A stretch of 58,081 nt of DNA from Desulfothermus okinawensis JCM 13304 (GCA_001311565.1 BBBM01000017.1:1-58081); one strand, 5' to 3'; counted from the first letter of the stretch, positions 34,746 through 45,256 are shown. The notes: a model not told the origin generated them from the letters alone. Program-made: numbers and translations.

Positions 34746-35372
34746 ATGCACATATCTGAAGGAGTCCTTTCCCCCCCTATTTTGATTGCAGGAGCAGCCA
34801 TTACTTTGACAGGCACCTTGATTGGGCTAAAAAAAACTAAAGCCCCATCAGGTGCCCCTGATGGCTGTTTTGACATCGGCCTTTTTTTGTTGCATCATTA
34901 ATACACGTTCCCATTGGTCCAACCAGTGTACACCTTGTACTAAACGGGCTTGTTGGGATTTTGCTTGGCTTTGGGGCATTTCCGTCAATTTTAGTTGCCC
35001 TGCTCCTTCAAGCCCTATTCTTCCAGTTTGGAGGAATTATTGTATTGGGTGCCAATACAGCAAATATGGCTTTACCTGCAGTGATTGTCTTTTTGTTATT
35101 CAAAATTTTGTACTTCTAAAGAAAAGAAATTGAGAATAATTGGAGGATTTTTAAGTGGATCCTTGAGCATCCTGCTTTCAGGTATAATGGTGGCCATTTG
35201 CCTTTATTTAACAGGAAATAATTTTATTAATGCTGCTAAGACTATTTTACTTGCCCACATACCCATTATGGCAATAGAGGGAATTATTACTGCAGTTACT
35301 GTTGATTTTATTTATAGGGTAAAGCCTGAGATGCTTGATATATTTAATGATATAAATGGAGATAATGCATGA
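34746..35372 (+). CDS. cbiM: CbiM/NikM nickel transport S-component (frameshifted)
   Basis: The substrate-specific membrane component of an ECF metal transporter. The N-terminal [11 protein letters not shown] is essential in this family, because Met1, His2 and nearby residues form the metal site. Membrane segments include [20 protein letters not shown] and [18 protein letters not shown]. Frameshifts are in A/T runs near 34828, 34884 and 35110. About 208 residues. Its stop overlaps the nikL start (ATGA). No CbiN is present. Confidence 0.9.
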
Positions 35373-35961
35373 AAAAATTAATTTATTTATCAACCATTTT
35401 TATTTTTACAGCAAAAATTGCCATAGCCCATAGAATAGATGTATTCTGCTATGTTGAAAATAATAATGTAAAATGTCTTTCAAAATTTTCAACAGGTGAT
35501 CCTGTAGTTTCTGGAAGGTATAAAGTATATGTAAAAGATAAGCTAATCATTCAAGGAAAAGGAGACAAAAAAAGGAAATTTTGTTTTTCATATCCCGGAA
35601 AATCTAATAAAAAAAACCAGAGGATATAAAAGTTGTATGTGAAGCTTCAATGGGACATAAAAATTTCTGGATAGTAAAAAAAAGATGAATATTCATCAAA
35701 TATAGAAGAAGATGATAATACATTTGATGAAACAGATACAGGGGACGAGGTCATATCCTCAAAATATGAAACTTCTTCTTGTGATTATAAAAAAAATGGA
35801 AAAAAATGTTTAAAATCATTCTCTCAAAGGAACTTGTCCCTATCAAAAGGGACATTGCTGAGCTCAAAGAACCCAAAATAGATTTTAGAGATATCTTAGG
35901 TGGCATTGGATATATATTTGGTATTATGGGGATAATTTTATATTTTAAGTCAAGGGATTAG
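35369..35961 (+). CDS. nikL: NikL-like periplasmic protein with C-terminal membrane anchor (frameshifted)
   Basis: The protein has a signal peptide ([20 protein letters not shown], then HRIDVFCYVENN) and an Ig-like domain (SGRYKVYVKDKLIIQGKGDK, NFVFHIPENL). An acidic linker (NIEEDDNTFDETDTGDE) follows, and a C-terminal helix GGIGYIFGIMGIILYFKSR anchors it. This organisation matches the NikL subunit of NikKLMQO systems. A runs near 35570, 35610 and 35680 carry one extra base. About 197 residues. Confidence 0.82.
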
Positions 35962-35969
35962 CTGGAGCT

Positions 35970-36745
35970 ATGTTTGAAGAAGAATTTAGTCTTGGAAGTT
36001 CAATCTTTCATAGGGCAGATCCAAGGATAAAAAGTATACTGGGATTTTTAATAATTCTTGGAATAGTCCTTACTAATAATATAACTATATGTAGTGGATT
36101 TTTTTATCTCATCGTGTGTATTTGTAATTATTGCAAACCTCTCTATTTTTAAAGTAATTAAAAGGCTAGTAATAGTTAATTCTTTTGTGCTCTTTCTGTG
36201 GTTTTTCTTACCATTCTCGACCCCAGGCAGGGAATTAGTAAACATATATGGGTTAGAGGTTACATATGAAGGGCTGATTCAGACAATTTTGATCACCCTA
36301 AAAGCCAATAGTGCAGTATTAGTTGTCATGAGTTTTATAAACACTACTCCAATACCCATCTTAGGACATGGACTATCCAAGCTAAAACTTCCAGCAAAAT
36401 TTGTATTGTTGTTCCTTTTAAGCTATAGGTATATTGGTGTTATATTTGAGGAATTCACAAGAATGATGAATGCTGCAAGGGTTAGAAATTTTAATCCCAG
36501 GACAAATCTACACACCTATAAGACTTTTTCCTACATGTTGGCAATGGTACTCATAAAGAGTTATGAAAGGGGAAAGAGGGTATACAATGCAATGATGCTA
36601 AGGGGATTTAATGGGAAATTCTATTCCTTACAAGAATTAAAACTATCTAAATACGATCTGATGGTTGCATATCTCTCCTTTTTTTCTTGTTGTAATGTCT
36701 GTTTTTAGTTATTATATTACGGACTTGATTGCTTCACTTAGTTGA
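35970..36745 (+). CDS. cbiQ: CbiQ/NikQ ECF transporter T-component (frameshifted)
   Basis: The membrane coupling component starts MFEEEFSLGSSIFHRADPRI behind GGAG. It has several membrane segments and the conserved LLSYRYIGVIFEE and the coupling-helix motifs RVRNFNP and MMLRGFNGKF (Ala-Arg-Gly/Met-Arg-Gly type) that contact the ATPase. T runs near 36099 and 36679 carry an extra base. Length is about 257 residues. Confidence 0.92.
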
Positions 36746-36812
36746 GTTGGAAAAAAAATTTAGCAAATTAAAAAAAATCAAACAAAATTACATCTAACAC
36801 ATTTTAGTTAGA

Positions 36813-36838
36813 CTTCTTTTTTTAGGCAAAAAAAGAAG
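36813..36838 (+). other. perfect 11-bp hairpin upstream of cbiO
   Basis: CTTCTTTTTTT, loop AGGC, then AAAAAAAGAAG form a perfect stem in the cbiQ-cbiO spacer, just before the AAAGG ribosome binding site of cbiO. It could modulate cbiO translation or separate its transcript; the sequence alone does not decide. Confidence 0.5.
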
Positions 36839-36853
36839 AAAAGGTATTATAAC

Positions 36854-37596
36854 GTGACGCCCATATTAGAATTACAAGACATCTATTTTAAATATCCTTG
36901 TTCTACAAAATACGTATTAAATGGGTTAAATTTTAAAGTAGAAAAAAAATCAAAGAATTGGAATAATTGGAGCCAATGGAGAAGGAAAAACCACTTTTTT
37001 TACACCTATGTGTTGGACTGATTATGCCCCAAAAAGGAACTATCATCTTTAGGGGAGAACAAATAAAAAAATATAAAAGAGTTCTCAAGGGTAAGAAAAG
37101 AAATTGGTCTGGTTTTTCAAAATCCAGACGATCAACTTTTTTTCTCCAACTGTGCTTGAAGACGTGGCCTTTGGACCTCTTAACCTGGGACTATCTCCCA
37201 AAGATGCCAAAAAAAAGGCACTATGGGCACTTGACATAGTAGGACTTGCAGGAAAGGAAAACAGGATCACTACCAAGCTTTCTGGTGGTGAAAAAAAATT
37301 GCTCTCCCTGGCTACTATTATTGCAATGGAACCTAAGTTAATCTTACTGGATGAACCAACAACTGGACTGGCTCCTGAAACAAGAGAAACCATAATAAGT
37401 CTTATAAATGAGCTACCCATGGATTTCATTATAGTTTCCCATGATTGGGACTTCTTATACAAGACCACAAGCACCCTCTACCTCATGGATAATGGAAGAC
37501 TAATACAAACAGAGAGATCGGTCCTCCACCAACACTTCCACGCACACCCCTATGGCCACGCCCCCCATAAACATCCAGATAAAAAAAATGGCTTAA
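36854..37596 (+). CDS. cbiO: CbiO/NikO ECF transporter ATPase with His-rich tail (frameshifted)
   Basis: The ATPase energises nickel uptake. It starts at GTG 36854 (VTPILELQDIYFKYP). Walker A is GANGEGKTT, the Q-loop VFQNPDDQLFSPTV, the signature KLSGGEKKLLSLA, Walker B LILLDEPTTGL, and the H-loop IVSHDWDFL. The C-terminus is rich in histidine (HQHFHAHPYGHAPHKHPDKK), probably a metal-binding tail. The A8 run at 37311-37318 is in frame; runs near 36950, 36996, 37067 and 37581 carry one extra base. About 247 residues. Confidence 0.93.
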
Positions 37597-38056
37597 TTAT
37601 TTACCTGCCAATAGGCCATTTTCTCCTGGAAAGAGAGGTATCTAACTACCTTTGCTGGAGCTCCAGCAACAACACTCATCTCAGGTACAGAATCAAGAAC
37701 CACAGAATTTGCTCCAATAAGTACATAACTACCAATGGACAAATCACCAAGTATTTTTGCTCCAGGTCCAATAAATACACAATTTCCTATCCTAGGTACG
37801 TCAAATGCATCCAGATTACATCCAATAACAACGTGTGCGCCAATTACCACATTGTCTCCAATAACTGCCCTGGGATGGATTATAGCACCAAGTCCATTAT
37901 GAGAAAAAAACCACTGATTTACCTATTTGAGCCTGATAATGTATATCCGCTGAATAGATTATTCTAATAATGAATCCTATTAGATCTGGTATGAACAATA
38001 TCTTTTTTTTTCCACAGGATGTGACTGAGCCTATGGAGCCAAATAATCGGACCCAT
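37593..38056 (-). CDS. serine O-acetyltransferase-like hexapeptide transferase (frameshifted)
   Basis: A left-handed beta-helix acetyltransferase: ADIHYQAQIGKSVVFSHNGL, GAIIHPRAVIGDNVVIGAH, PRIGNCVFIGPGAKILGDLS and IGANSVVLDSVPEMSVVAGA. The order of motifs fits CysE-type enzymes, but at about 154 residues it lacks the CysE N-terminal domain, so the substrate is uncertain. Runs near 37906 and 38004 carry one extra base. It converges on cbiO; the two stops overlap by about four bases. Confidence 0.8.
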
Positions 38057-38073
38057 GGGTTATACCTATTTTT

Positions 38074-38570
38074 TTATTGGGTTGTGTCACTTGTCCTTGC
38101 ACCAGGAGAGTGCAAGGTGCTCAGCACATTTTGTCCCTTTTCTGTCCTTTTCCATGCTTCAAAAAGCTGCATCCATTCTTTAAAATCAAAGACCTTCTCG
38201 TCTAGCTGGTCTTCATGGGCTGAAACCCATAGGTGAAAAACAGATACCTCTATTTCAAAGGACTTGCTATTCAAAACACTGGGAACCATGGCAGGAGGAA
38301 ATTTTTTTTCCTTCAAGTTTTCTCAAGATAAAATTTGTTACTGCCTTTTGAGAAGTCTCTGGAGTAATTTTTTTTATTATTAAGCTCTTTTGCGAGCTCA
38401 AAGAGGATGTCATACTCTTGTTCTATGTGTTCCATGACTTCTTCAGGGACCTTTAAAATCACTGTATTGGGATCACTCCCTTGAGATGCAAAATAAAAAC
38501 GAAGCCACATTTCAAACTTTATCACATCAGTAATTTCTTTTAATGCATATTTATACTTATTGTCCTTCAT
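38074..38570 (-). CDS. conserved hypothetical soluble protein (frameshifted)
   Basis: The repaired protein (about 165 residues) starts MKDNKYKYALKEITDVIKFE and includes FASQGSDPNTVILKVPEEVM, LFELAKELNNKKITPETSQ, and the Trp-rich EVSVFHLWVSAHEDQLDEKV and FKEWMQLFEAWKR. It has no signal peptide or membrane segment. No family is recognised. Two A runs (near 38306 and 38372) carry an extra base. It is the last gene of the module starting at 41008. Confidence 0.7.
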
Positions 38571-38601
38571 GTAGTCTCCATAATTTTGTTATTAAACTGT
38601 T

Positions 38602-39225
38602 CTAAAAAAATCCCACAACTTTACCAACTAACTCAAACCTATTGTACTCAAGACAAAGAGTGGGATACGTACCATTATCTGAAATCAAAATCAAACCAAT
38701 TTCCCCCACCCCTATCCTGCGAACCAGAAATACAGAATCTATATCTCCTGACCATTTAAATACAAACACATCTCCAACTTCTATTTTTTTTGTCTTATCA
38801 ACTATCAAAATATCCCCTGGATAAAAAGTAGGGATCATGCTATTATCAGCCAATTTAAAATAAAAATATTCTTCACCAATATCCAGGGGTAACTGTAAAT
38901 TTTGAGGAATATCAATAGAGATTTCCTCACTGTTTAAGGTCTTAACGTCAGCACTGCTAACTATTGGAGACAACCTTATTTTCTTTAAACCTGTGGGAAT
39001 ATCGTTGAATGGATAACCCCTGCCAGTTATTAAATAGGTTGGATTTAGATTGTATTTTTCTGCTATAAGGTGTATCCATTTATAGGGTACGCTATTTTTT
39101 TTGTTTTGCAATTGAAATTGCCGCCCTTCCCACCCCCAGTTCCTTTGCAAGTTGAATCTGTTTTTTTTATTGGAGTGAGCTTACTAAGCCTCTCAAAAAA
39201 AATCGTCAAATTTCACATCCATCAT
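38602..39225 (-). CDS. phage CI-like HTH repressor with S24 peptidase domain (frameshifted)
   Basis: The N-terminal HTH (FFERLSKLTPIKKQIQLAKE, LGVGRAAISIAKQKNSVPYK, PTYLITGRGYPF) matches the CI-type repressor domain found in phage and Desulfobacterota regulators. The C-terminal S24 domain has the nucleophile Ser in NSMIPTFYPGDILIV, but the general-base Lys position appears as Arg (FLVRRIG), so self-cleavage may be lost. Runs near 39195, 39162 and 39100 shift the frame. The start overlaps the stop of the J-domain gene (ATGA). The stop is 38602, or 38593 if the T7 run is corrected. Confidence 0.82.
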
Positions 39226-39946
39226 AAGGGAGCATACCAGTTAGTCTTTCCTGCTTCAAAACACCATTGACCAGGAACACCTCGCCTGGTTCCATACTTT
39301 GGATGTCTTAACCACTCAATGACGTTTTGATATGAGTTATATATCCTGATAAATGTCCTCTCATCTCCACCCATATCTGGATGATATTTTAACACACATT
39401 TTCTAAATGCATGTTTTACAACAACATATGGATCTTTATTTGTGATTAAATCGTGTCGTTTTATTTTAAGATAACTCAGTTCCTTAGATACCCCTACCAG
39501 GGATATCTTTTCTCTGGGAATAAGAAAGCTCTTATTAAATACCTTAATTTTCCCTTGTCTTAAAACTCCCCTACTGGCAGCGTCTCTATTGCCATGGTCC
39601 TTAAGTGTATTCCACCATATCTCTCCAAGGAGAAATACCATTCTTTCCATGTCATATATTGGACGCATACCAGGTGTTCGATTATAAAAAAAAGAATAAA
39701 CATTATCTGAATCATATGGGAGGATATTTAAACCAAGTATGTGCCCAGTGAAAAAAAAAGGTTGCATATCTTGCATTTACTGCCCTAAGGAGATTATTAA
39801 ACCATTTCAATCTAAATATAAAATCTTCCTTACACCGGGAAGAACAGTACTTTTTCCTCCCTTTAGCTAAAGGAATACCACAACAATCACATACTCTAAA
39901 TCTTTTCACTGTATCTGGTAGAATGGTTGTTTTTTTTCAAATTCAT
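39222..39946 (-). CDS. zinc-finger plus J-domain protein (frameshifted)
   Basis: The N-terminal CDCCGIPLAKGRKKYCSSRC forms a four-Cys zinc finger. A central region of unknown type includes YNRTPGMRPIYDMERMVFLL. The C-terminus is a J-domain: YVVVKHAFRKCVLKYHPDMG with the HPD motif, then GDERTFIRIYNSYQNVIEWL. It therefore probably recruits DnaK. The T run near 39750 carries one extra base. The start is ATG 39946 if one base is removed from the T8 run at 39930-39937, otherwise GTG 39909. The partner substrate is unknown. Confidence 0.78.
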
Positions 39947-40013
39947 GAAGATCTAATAACAGCTACTCTTTTCCATGGCAAGTTTAGTGTCCAGGTAGGT
40001 GGATAATAGTTTT

Positions 40014-40497
40014 CTAACTTTCTTTTATATTTTCCTTTAAGAAATTTAAAATCTTTTTTTTCCATTTTCTCGCCAAAACCAGGTAGATGTCTTATTTTCC
40101 CTTCTCTTGCATAGTCCAAGAGTTGTTTGAGTGTTCTTATGTCTAACTCTTTGAGTAGGGTTTTTATCTTTTTTTATTCCAAGCCCAGAAATATTTAATA
40201 TATTGAGAATACCCTGTGGATATCTCTCCCTAAGTTTCTTTAATTTTTCAAGGTCGTTTGTCCGTACTATTTCAATTATCTTATTTTCTATGTTTTTTTC
40301 CAATCCCTGAAAAGACTTTAAGATCATCCCCATGCCTCACCATCTCAGCAATATCATCACCAATCCCACGAATAATGTTGGCAGCATTTCTGTAAGCCCT
40401 TATTTTATGGAAATTTTCTCCCTCTAATTCAAGATAAATGGCAAGTTCATCTAATTTATCTGCAATTTCATCATTGGTAATTTTTTTTACAAACCAT
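40014..40497 (-). CDS. PolX-N-terminal-like helix-hairpin-helix protein (frameshifted)
   Basis: The protein starts MVCKKITNDEIADKLDELAI, then GENFHKIRAYRNAANIIRGI and GDDIAEMVRHGDDLKVFSGIG, and ends LKQLLDYAREGKIRHLPGFG followed by EKMEKKILNFLKENIKES. These are the two HhH repeats of the N-terminus of family X DNA polymerase. The polymerase and PHP domains are absent: the frame stops at 40014 in about 160 residues. It is either a stand-alone HhH DNA-binding protein or the remnant of polX. Several A runs carry an extra base. Confidence 0.72.
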
Positions 40498-40503
40498 TAC
40501 ACA

Positions 40504-41008
40504 CTATCCCCAGAGATCATCTAAAACCCCTGTTAGACCAAGAAGCTCTATTTTTTTTGTTCAAAAATTCAGAAATAGTGGGTTTCACAGGACGTTTGAT
40601 TAAGGTCATGGAGGCCTCTGAGGGAAGTTTACAGCCTTTCTTTTGATTGCAACTGATACAGGCAGTTACCACATTGGTCCATGAAAAATCCCCACCCCTG
40701 GACTTTGGAACAATATGATCAATAGTGGGCTTTGATTTGATTCTCTTCCCACAATACTGACAAATGTAACAGTCCCTAATAAAAATATTTCTTTTTGATA
40801 AGGGCACACTCCTTTTGTACAAACTCCTCACAAACTTAATTAACCTAACAACAAGAGGGACTCTTATTCTGTGATTAAAGCCATGGATTACTCGATTGGT
40901 ATATTTTATCACTTCAACTTTCCTTTGCACCAGGAGTTTTACAGCCCTTTTCCAATTGATTATATTTAGATAACTATAGTCTGCATTTAAGACAACGACC
41001 ACCCCCAT
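40504..41008 (-). CDS. HNH endonuclease family protein (one frameshift at 3' end)
   Basis: The protein (about 168 residues) starts MGVVVVLNADYSYLNIINWK. The HNH nuclease motif is CQYCGKRIKSKPTIDHIVPK, SRGGDFSWTNVVTACISCN, with two CxxC zinc pairs. The N-terminal LNADYSYLNIINWKRAVKLL is typical of a widespread stand-alone HNH group. Removing one base from the run near 40552-40559 gives the C-terminus KKIELLGLTGVLDDLWG. ATG 41008 follows GAGGGG. The next gene starts 7 bases downstream. Confidence 0.88.
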
Positions 41009-41110
41009 CTCAAACCCCTCACTTATCAATTATTTTATGTTAGACAAGTTAGGATGGGAGATAGATAGCAAAATATTACTATTTTTGTAAAGAACAAGAC
41101 AAAGTTAATC

Positions 41111-42634
41111 TCACCACAATTTAACAATTTTTGTGGTTGGGTAATAAAATTCAAGGATTTGTCTAAAATTATATCCCCTTTTGCCCATCTCAGCACTTCC
41201 CCATTGGGAATATCCAACACCATGACCCCAACCCTTTCCAGAAAATATCATCTTACCGTTCTTTTTCTCAATGGAAAACAAAATCTCAGGGAGTTTTAAT
41301 GCCCTACGAAGTATAGTCCATGTCCTGTACTCTTTATTTACTGTATCTGATACTATCTTTATACTAATAATTCTCCCAGAGGGACTAACTTTTGTAGGCA
41401 CTATCCTTTTCAAATTTCGCACAGGAACGCCTATTCTTCTGAGCTTTTTTTTCTACCTCGTCCACAGTAAAAGTCTTTTTCCAGGAAGACATTTTTCCTT
41501 CAAGGGATAGTGGATCGGGATGTGCCACAAGATATGGTTTATTCAATTTAAATATATAATTTGCATCAGCAGTATATCCCCCACTGTTGGCAGTATACAT
41601 TGCTAAAATAGGTCTATTTTTTTTCCATAAGAATTAGGCCCCTTGTCTCATTTACAGCCTGTGTGGTCTTTTTAGTCTCACGATCCACACCCTTATATGC
41701 CTGGTCCCCCTCATTGTCTACCAGGTCATAATCCCAATTTTTTTCTGTGTAATACTTGATAATATGCATATGTCCTTGAAGCCACAGCCTGTGCTTTCAA
41801 GGTCTCAAGGGGCCAGGAAGGATATGATTCCGATGGAACTACTCCCCATAAATACCTCTCTATATCAAGTACATTTAAGACCATTAACCTATTCTTTTTG
41901 GGTTTTATAATTATTTTGCCCCGCACCCTTTTTGAATACTCCCCAGACCTAATCTTAATAGGACCATTTGACTCAATTTGGGTTTCGCTCTTTATACTGG
42001 CAGTATCAAAAACCAGACTCTGGACGCCCTTTGGGGTTCCATTTATTACCAGGCCATCCCCTTCAACCTTAACAAGCCTGGCCTTTCTGAGCAAAAGTAC
42101 CCTAACCAATGGAGGCGGAACTTTTTTTATAGGTTTCACAGTGGGGGAGTAACAGCCTTTTTGGCCTGTTCCAAAAGGACTTCTGCTTGAAACCGAAACC
42201 GACCATTTGGATATACAGAAAGGTATTTTGACAAAACCCTGGCAGCTCCTTTATATCGCATCATGTCAAAGAGCAAAAGTCCTTTTCTATATAGCGCAAT
42301 CTCCCTTCCCTCAGGGTAGTTGGCAATAATTTTATTATAGATCTCAAGGGCCTGGTCTTCGGCATCTAAAAATGTGGCAAGGAGATTTGCCTTATGCAAA
42401 AGCACCTTTACCTTTGTTTTTTTTAAATGGCGTTACCTCAAATGCTGTATTGTACGCTTCAAGTGCATCCAAATATTTTCCAACATCTATTAAATAACTA
42501 GCATAATTAATATTCCATTGAGCCAGCCTCTCTTGTGCAAGGGTCTCCTTATTTAATTCAGAATGTGCATAACTGCTCCCAAAACATAAAAGAAAAGAAA
42601 ACAACACTAAACTGGCTATATTTTTCCTCTTCAT
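41111..42634 (-). CDS. TPR plus SpoIID/LytB-domain exported protein (frameshifted)
   Basis: The N-terminus MKRKNIASLVLFSFLLCFGS is a signal peptide, followed by TPR-like repeats (WNINYASYLIDVGKYLDALE, YNKIIANYPEGREIALYRKG). A Pro-rich linker (AVTPPTVKPIKKVPPPLVRV) leads to the SpoIID domain: RYLWGVVPSESYPSWPLETL, KAQAVASRTYAYY, and SGKGWGHGVGYSQWGSAEM. SpoIID domains are lytic transglycosylases acting on denuded peptidoglycan. The linker appears when the C5 run near 42142 is read as six. A runs near 41455, 41623, 41741 and 42421 carry an extra base. Total about 508 residues. Confidence 0.85.
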
Positions 42635-45177
42635 GGAGCACTCTCCTTTTTTTTCTTTTTTTAATTTTTTCAGTTAAATGAAAACTTTTAGAAATAAATC
42701 CCTTTTTGATTTCGCCTTTGATCTCCATATTATTTTTCTTAAGATCGATGTCTCCATAGGAATAGAGGTTCAAAAGAGATGAATCCAATTTTAGTTGTTT
42801 AATTTTGATTTCTTTTAGCCCTCCACTTAACGATAAACCAAACTTGCTAAATTCCAGGCTGTCTTCCAATTTGGCTGGGTTTAGCCTGACAAAACTCAAG
42901 ACATCTAAAATCACACCAACCTTTTTACCTAAATTTGAAAGCTTTAGTATCTTACCATCTTCCACATCTACAAAGGCATCAAACCACAAATTCTCCTTTA
43001 AATCCTTAATAGTCTTACCCTGAAAATTAATAGTGGTCTGTAGATTGGTATCCCCTGTAATATAAACCGGGGCCTGCCTTATAAAACAACCCAATAAGTG
43101 ATCCATTGGGATGCTAATGGTTCTGATATCAACAATTCCAGAAACACCTGTATCCAAAAATTCTATTCCACCAGAAAATGAGATATTACAAAAATATCCA
43201 TTAAAACTTATTGATGGATGATTTTTGAACAAGATATCCCCTTTTAAAGGAGAAATTTCATATACATTATCATGTGTTATATATTTAAGGGAATCAAACT
43301 CCAAATGATAATGGGATGAAAAGCTGGAAATAGTCTCTGGGACTTTAGGTTTTATTTCCTTGTTTTCAAACCTACGCTCAGTATTTATTTTTTTATCTTC
43401 TGCTTTTCTCTGAATTGATAAAAACCTCAACTTCCTCGTGATTAAATCAAACCTACTGGGACTAAGCTTCGCCTGGGTAGCACCCAAAATCTTACCTGCT
43501 GGGATTGAAATGGAATATTCCAACTCACTGTCATTGACCAAATCCTTTTTGACCTTAAAAAAATTCTACCTTTGTATCCCCCTGTTCAAGATCAGCAATA
43601 TTTAGAGTTAATCTTGTATTTTTATAGATTTCCCGGAGGTGGGAAGATATATTTTTCAGAGGTATTTTAGTGTCAAAGGCCAATTCAATACTTCCCTTTT
43701 TGTTTAACTGACACTTTAAATTTCCGTTATTTAAATCAATCTCCCTATTATTGGCTAAAATATTCATTCCCATATCATATACAATACCAGTTAAGTTTTT
43801 ATAATTAAAACTTGTATTTTCAATATTAAGTAATGATTTAACAGTAAATTCCTTATCTTGTATACCATACTTTAGTGCTGTTTGAGTAATTTTTATATCT
43901 CCTCTATTTATAAATAAATCCATGTCATGAGATTTTATGATGCCTTTTTGGATATTTACTAAAAATTTTTGTATTAATAAATCTAATTTATTGTTTTTTA
44001 TTTTTATATTTATTGGATCAAATACAATCTTTAATATTGATTCCCTATCTGTTTTTATAATAATTTTTTTTATTTGAAGATAGTTTACTCTGTAAGGAAA
44101 TACATGTAGAATTATCTTGATGCTCAAAGTGAGCATTGATTTCCATATTAAGAGATAATCCTGGTATGATTATGGAACTTGCATCTATTATTGGCATATT
44201 TTTTTTCAATATTAAATTTAGAAAATTTACTTGAAAATCACTGGACTTTACTTCTATATTATTATTTAAATAATTCACATACGTGCAATTGGTCAATAAT
44301 GACAGTATTATTGGATTTTTGTAGTTACCATATAATTCTAAGGATGTGGGATTGGCAGCAATTTTTGCAGAAAATTTAGTTAAATTGATATTCCTTGAGT
44401 TAAGTCCAGTTAAAACAAGTTCAGTGTCCTTTAGGCAAGAATACCTTTAGCCGTAATATCCTTTACAGGGTAAAGATTTTGAATTTTTTTTTAACTTGCT
44501 TAATATATTATGTTTTATATCAGGATAGATCTTAAATAATAGATTTGACAAAGTAGCTAAATTTAAGTGTACACCATTTGCCTTAAAGACTAAAAGGTCA
44601 TTAGCAATACTTAAGTCAATTTGTCCAATAGAATTATCTTTTAGATTGGTGCTATCTATCTTTAAAATTATGGATTTCTTTTTTGAGTTTGCAGATAGAT
44701 TTAAATTTTTGATGGTTATTTTCTGTTGTACATAATTTGGGCCACTAATTTTATTTACTTTTAATTCATATTGGTTACCATGCATTTTAAAAAAAAACGC
44801 CAGAGAGGCATATATTTCCTGTGACTTCTTTGGGCAGATTAAGTTTCACTCCTATTTTTTTCAGAAGATTAAATATTTCAACAACATCAGCTGAAATGAA
44901 TTTTGATGTAACTACGACGGTTGCAGGATCTTTTTTTTTGAATCCTTATATTAAAATCGCCCTTAAACTTTATATTTAAAAGGGTTATATCACCACTAAA
45001 ATGTAGTTCATCAGCATCTATTGGTAAATCAAAATTTAATTTCCCTGAGAACTCTAAACCGAGACTTTGATAGAGTTTATCTTTTTTTGGACGCGAAATA
45101 GTTCCGTAGCTATTTTTGAAGCATGTAATTATAAAAACACAACATATAAAAATCAAAATAGAAAAACGGAGTCTCAT
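42631..45177 (-). CDS. AsmA-like envelope protein (frameshifted)
   Basis: The start MRLRFSILIFICCVFIITCF is a signal peptide. The rest is a long, beta-rich sequence: FSGKLNFDLPIDADELHFSG, KITIKNLNLSANSKKKSIIL, LFINRGDIKITQTALKYGI, and a C-terminus with DGKILKLSNLGKKVGVILDV and NLYSYGDIDLKKNNMEIKGE. This last block resembles the AsmA/YhdP C-terminal domain, whose members help lipid transport to the outer membrane. About 848 residues after repair of many A/T runs. The stop overlaps the start of the SpoIID gene. Confidence 0.68.
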
Positions 45178-45203
45178 AATTTTTACTTATTAAGCTAATT
45201 ATT

Positions 45204-45250
45204 AAAGAGGGCATCAGGGACTTAAAACCAAGTTCCCTGATGCCCTCTTT
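45204..45250. terminator. strong bidirectional hairpin terminator
   Basis: AAAGAGGGCATCAGGGA (45204-45220) and TCCCTGATGCCCTCTTT (45234-45250) form a perfect 17-bp stem with a 13-base loop. On the minus strand the stem ends in UUUAAUAAUU. It separates the exported-protein operon (ending at 45257) from the AsmA-like gene. Confidence 0.85.
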
Positions 45251-45256
45251 TCGTGA

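Noticed and set aside
36746-36812. A separate small gene between cbiQ and cbiO
   Set aside because: Too short, A/T run rich and without a start codon and ribosome binding site.
38602-41008. Prophage, from the CI-like repressor and HNH nuclease
   Set aside because: No integrase, capsid, portal, terminase or tail genes and no att repeats are seen, and the flanking genes are ordinary.
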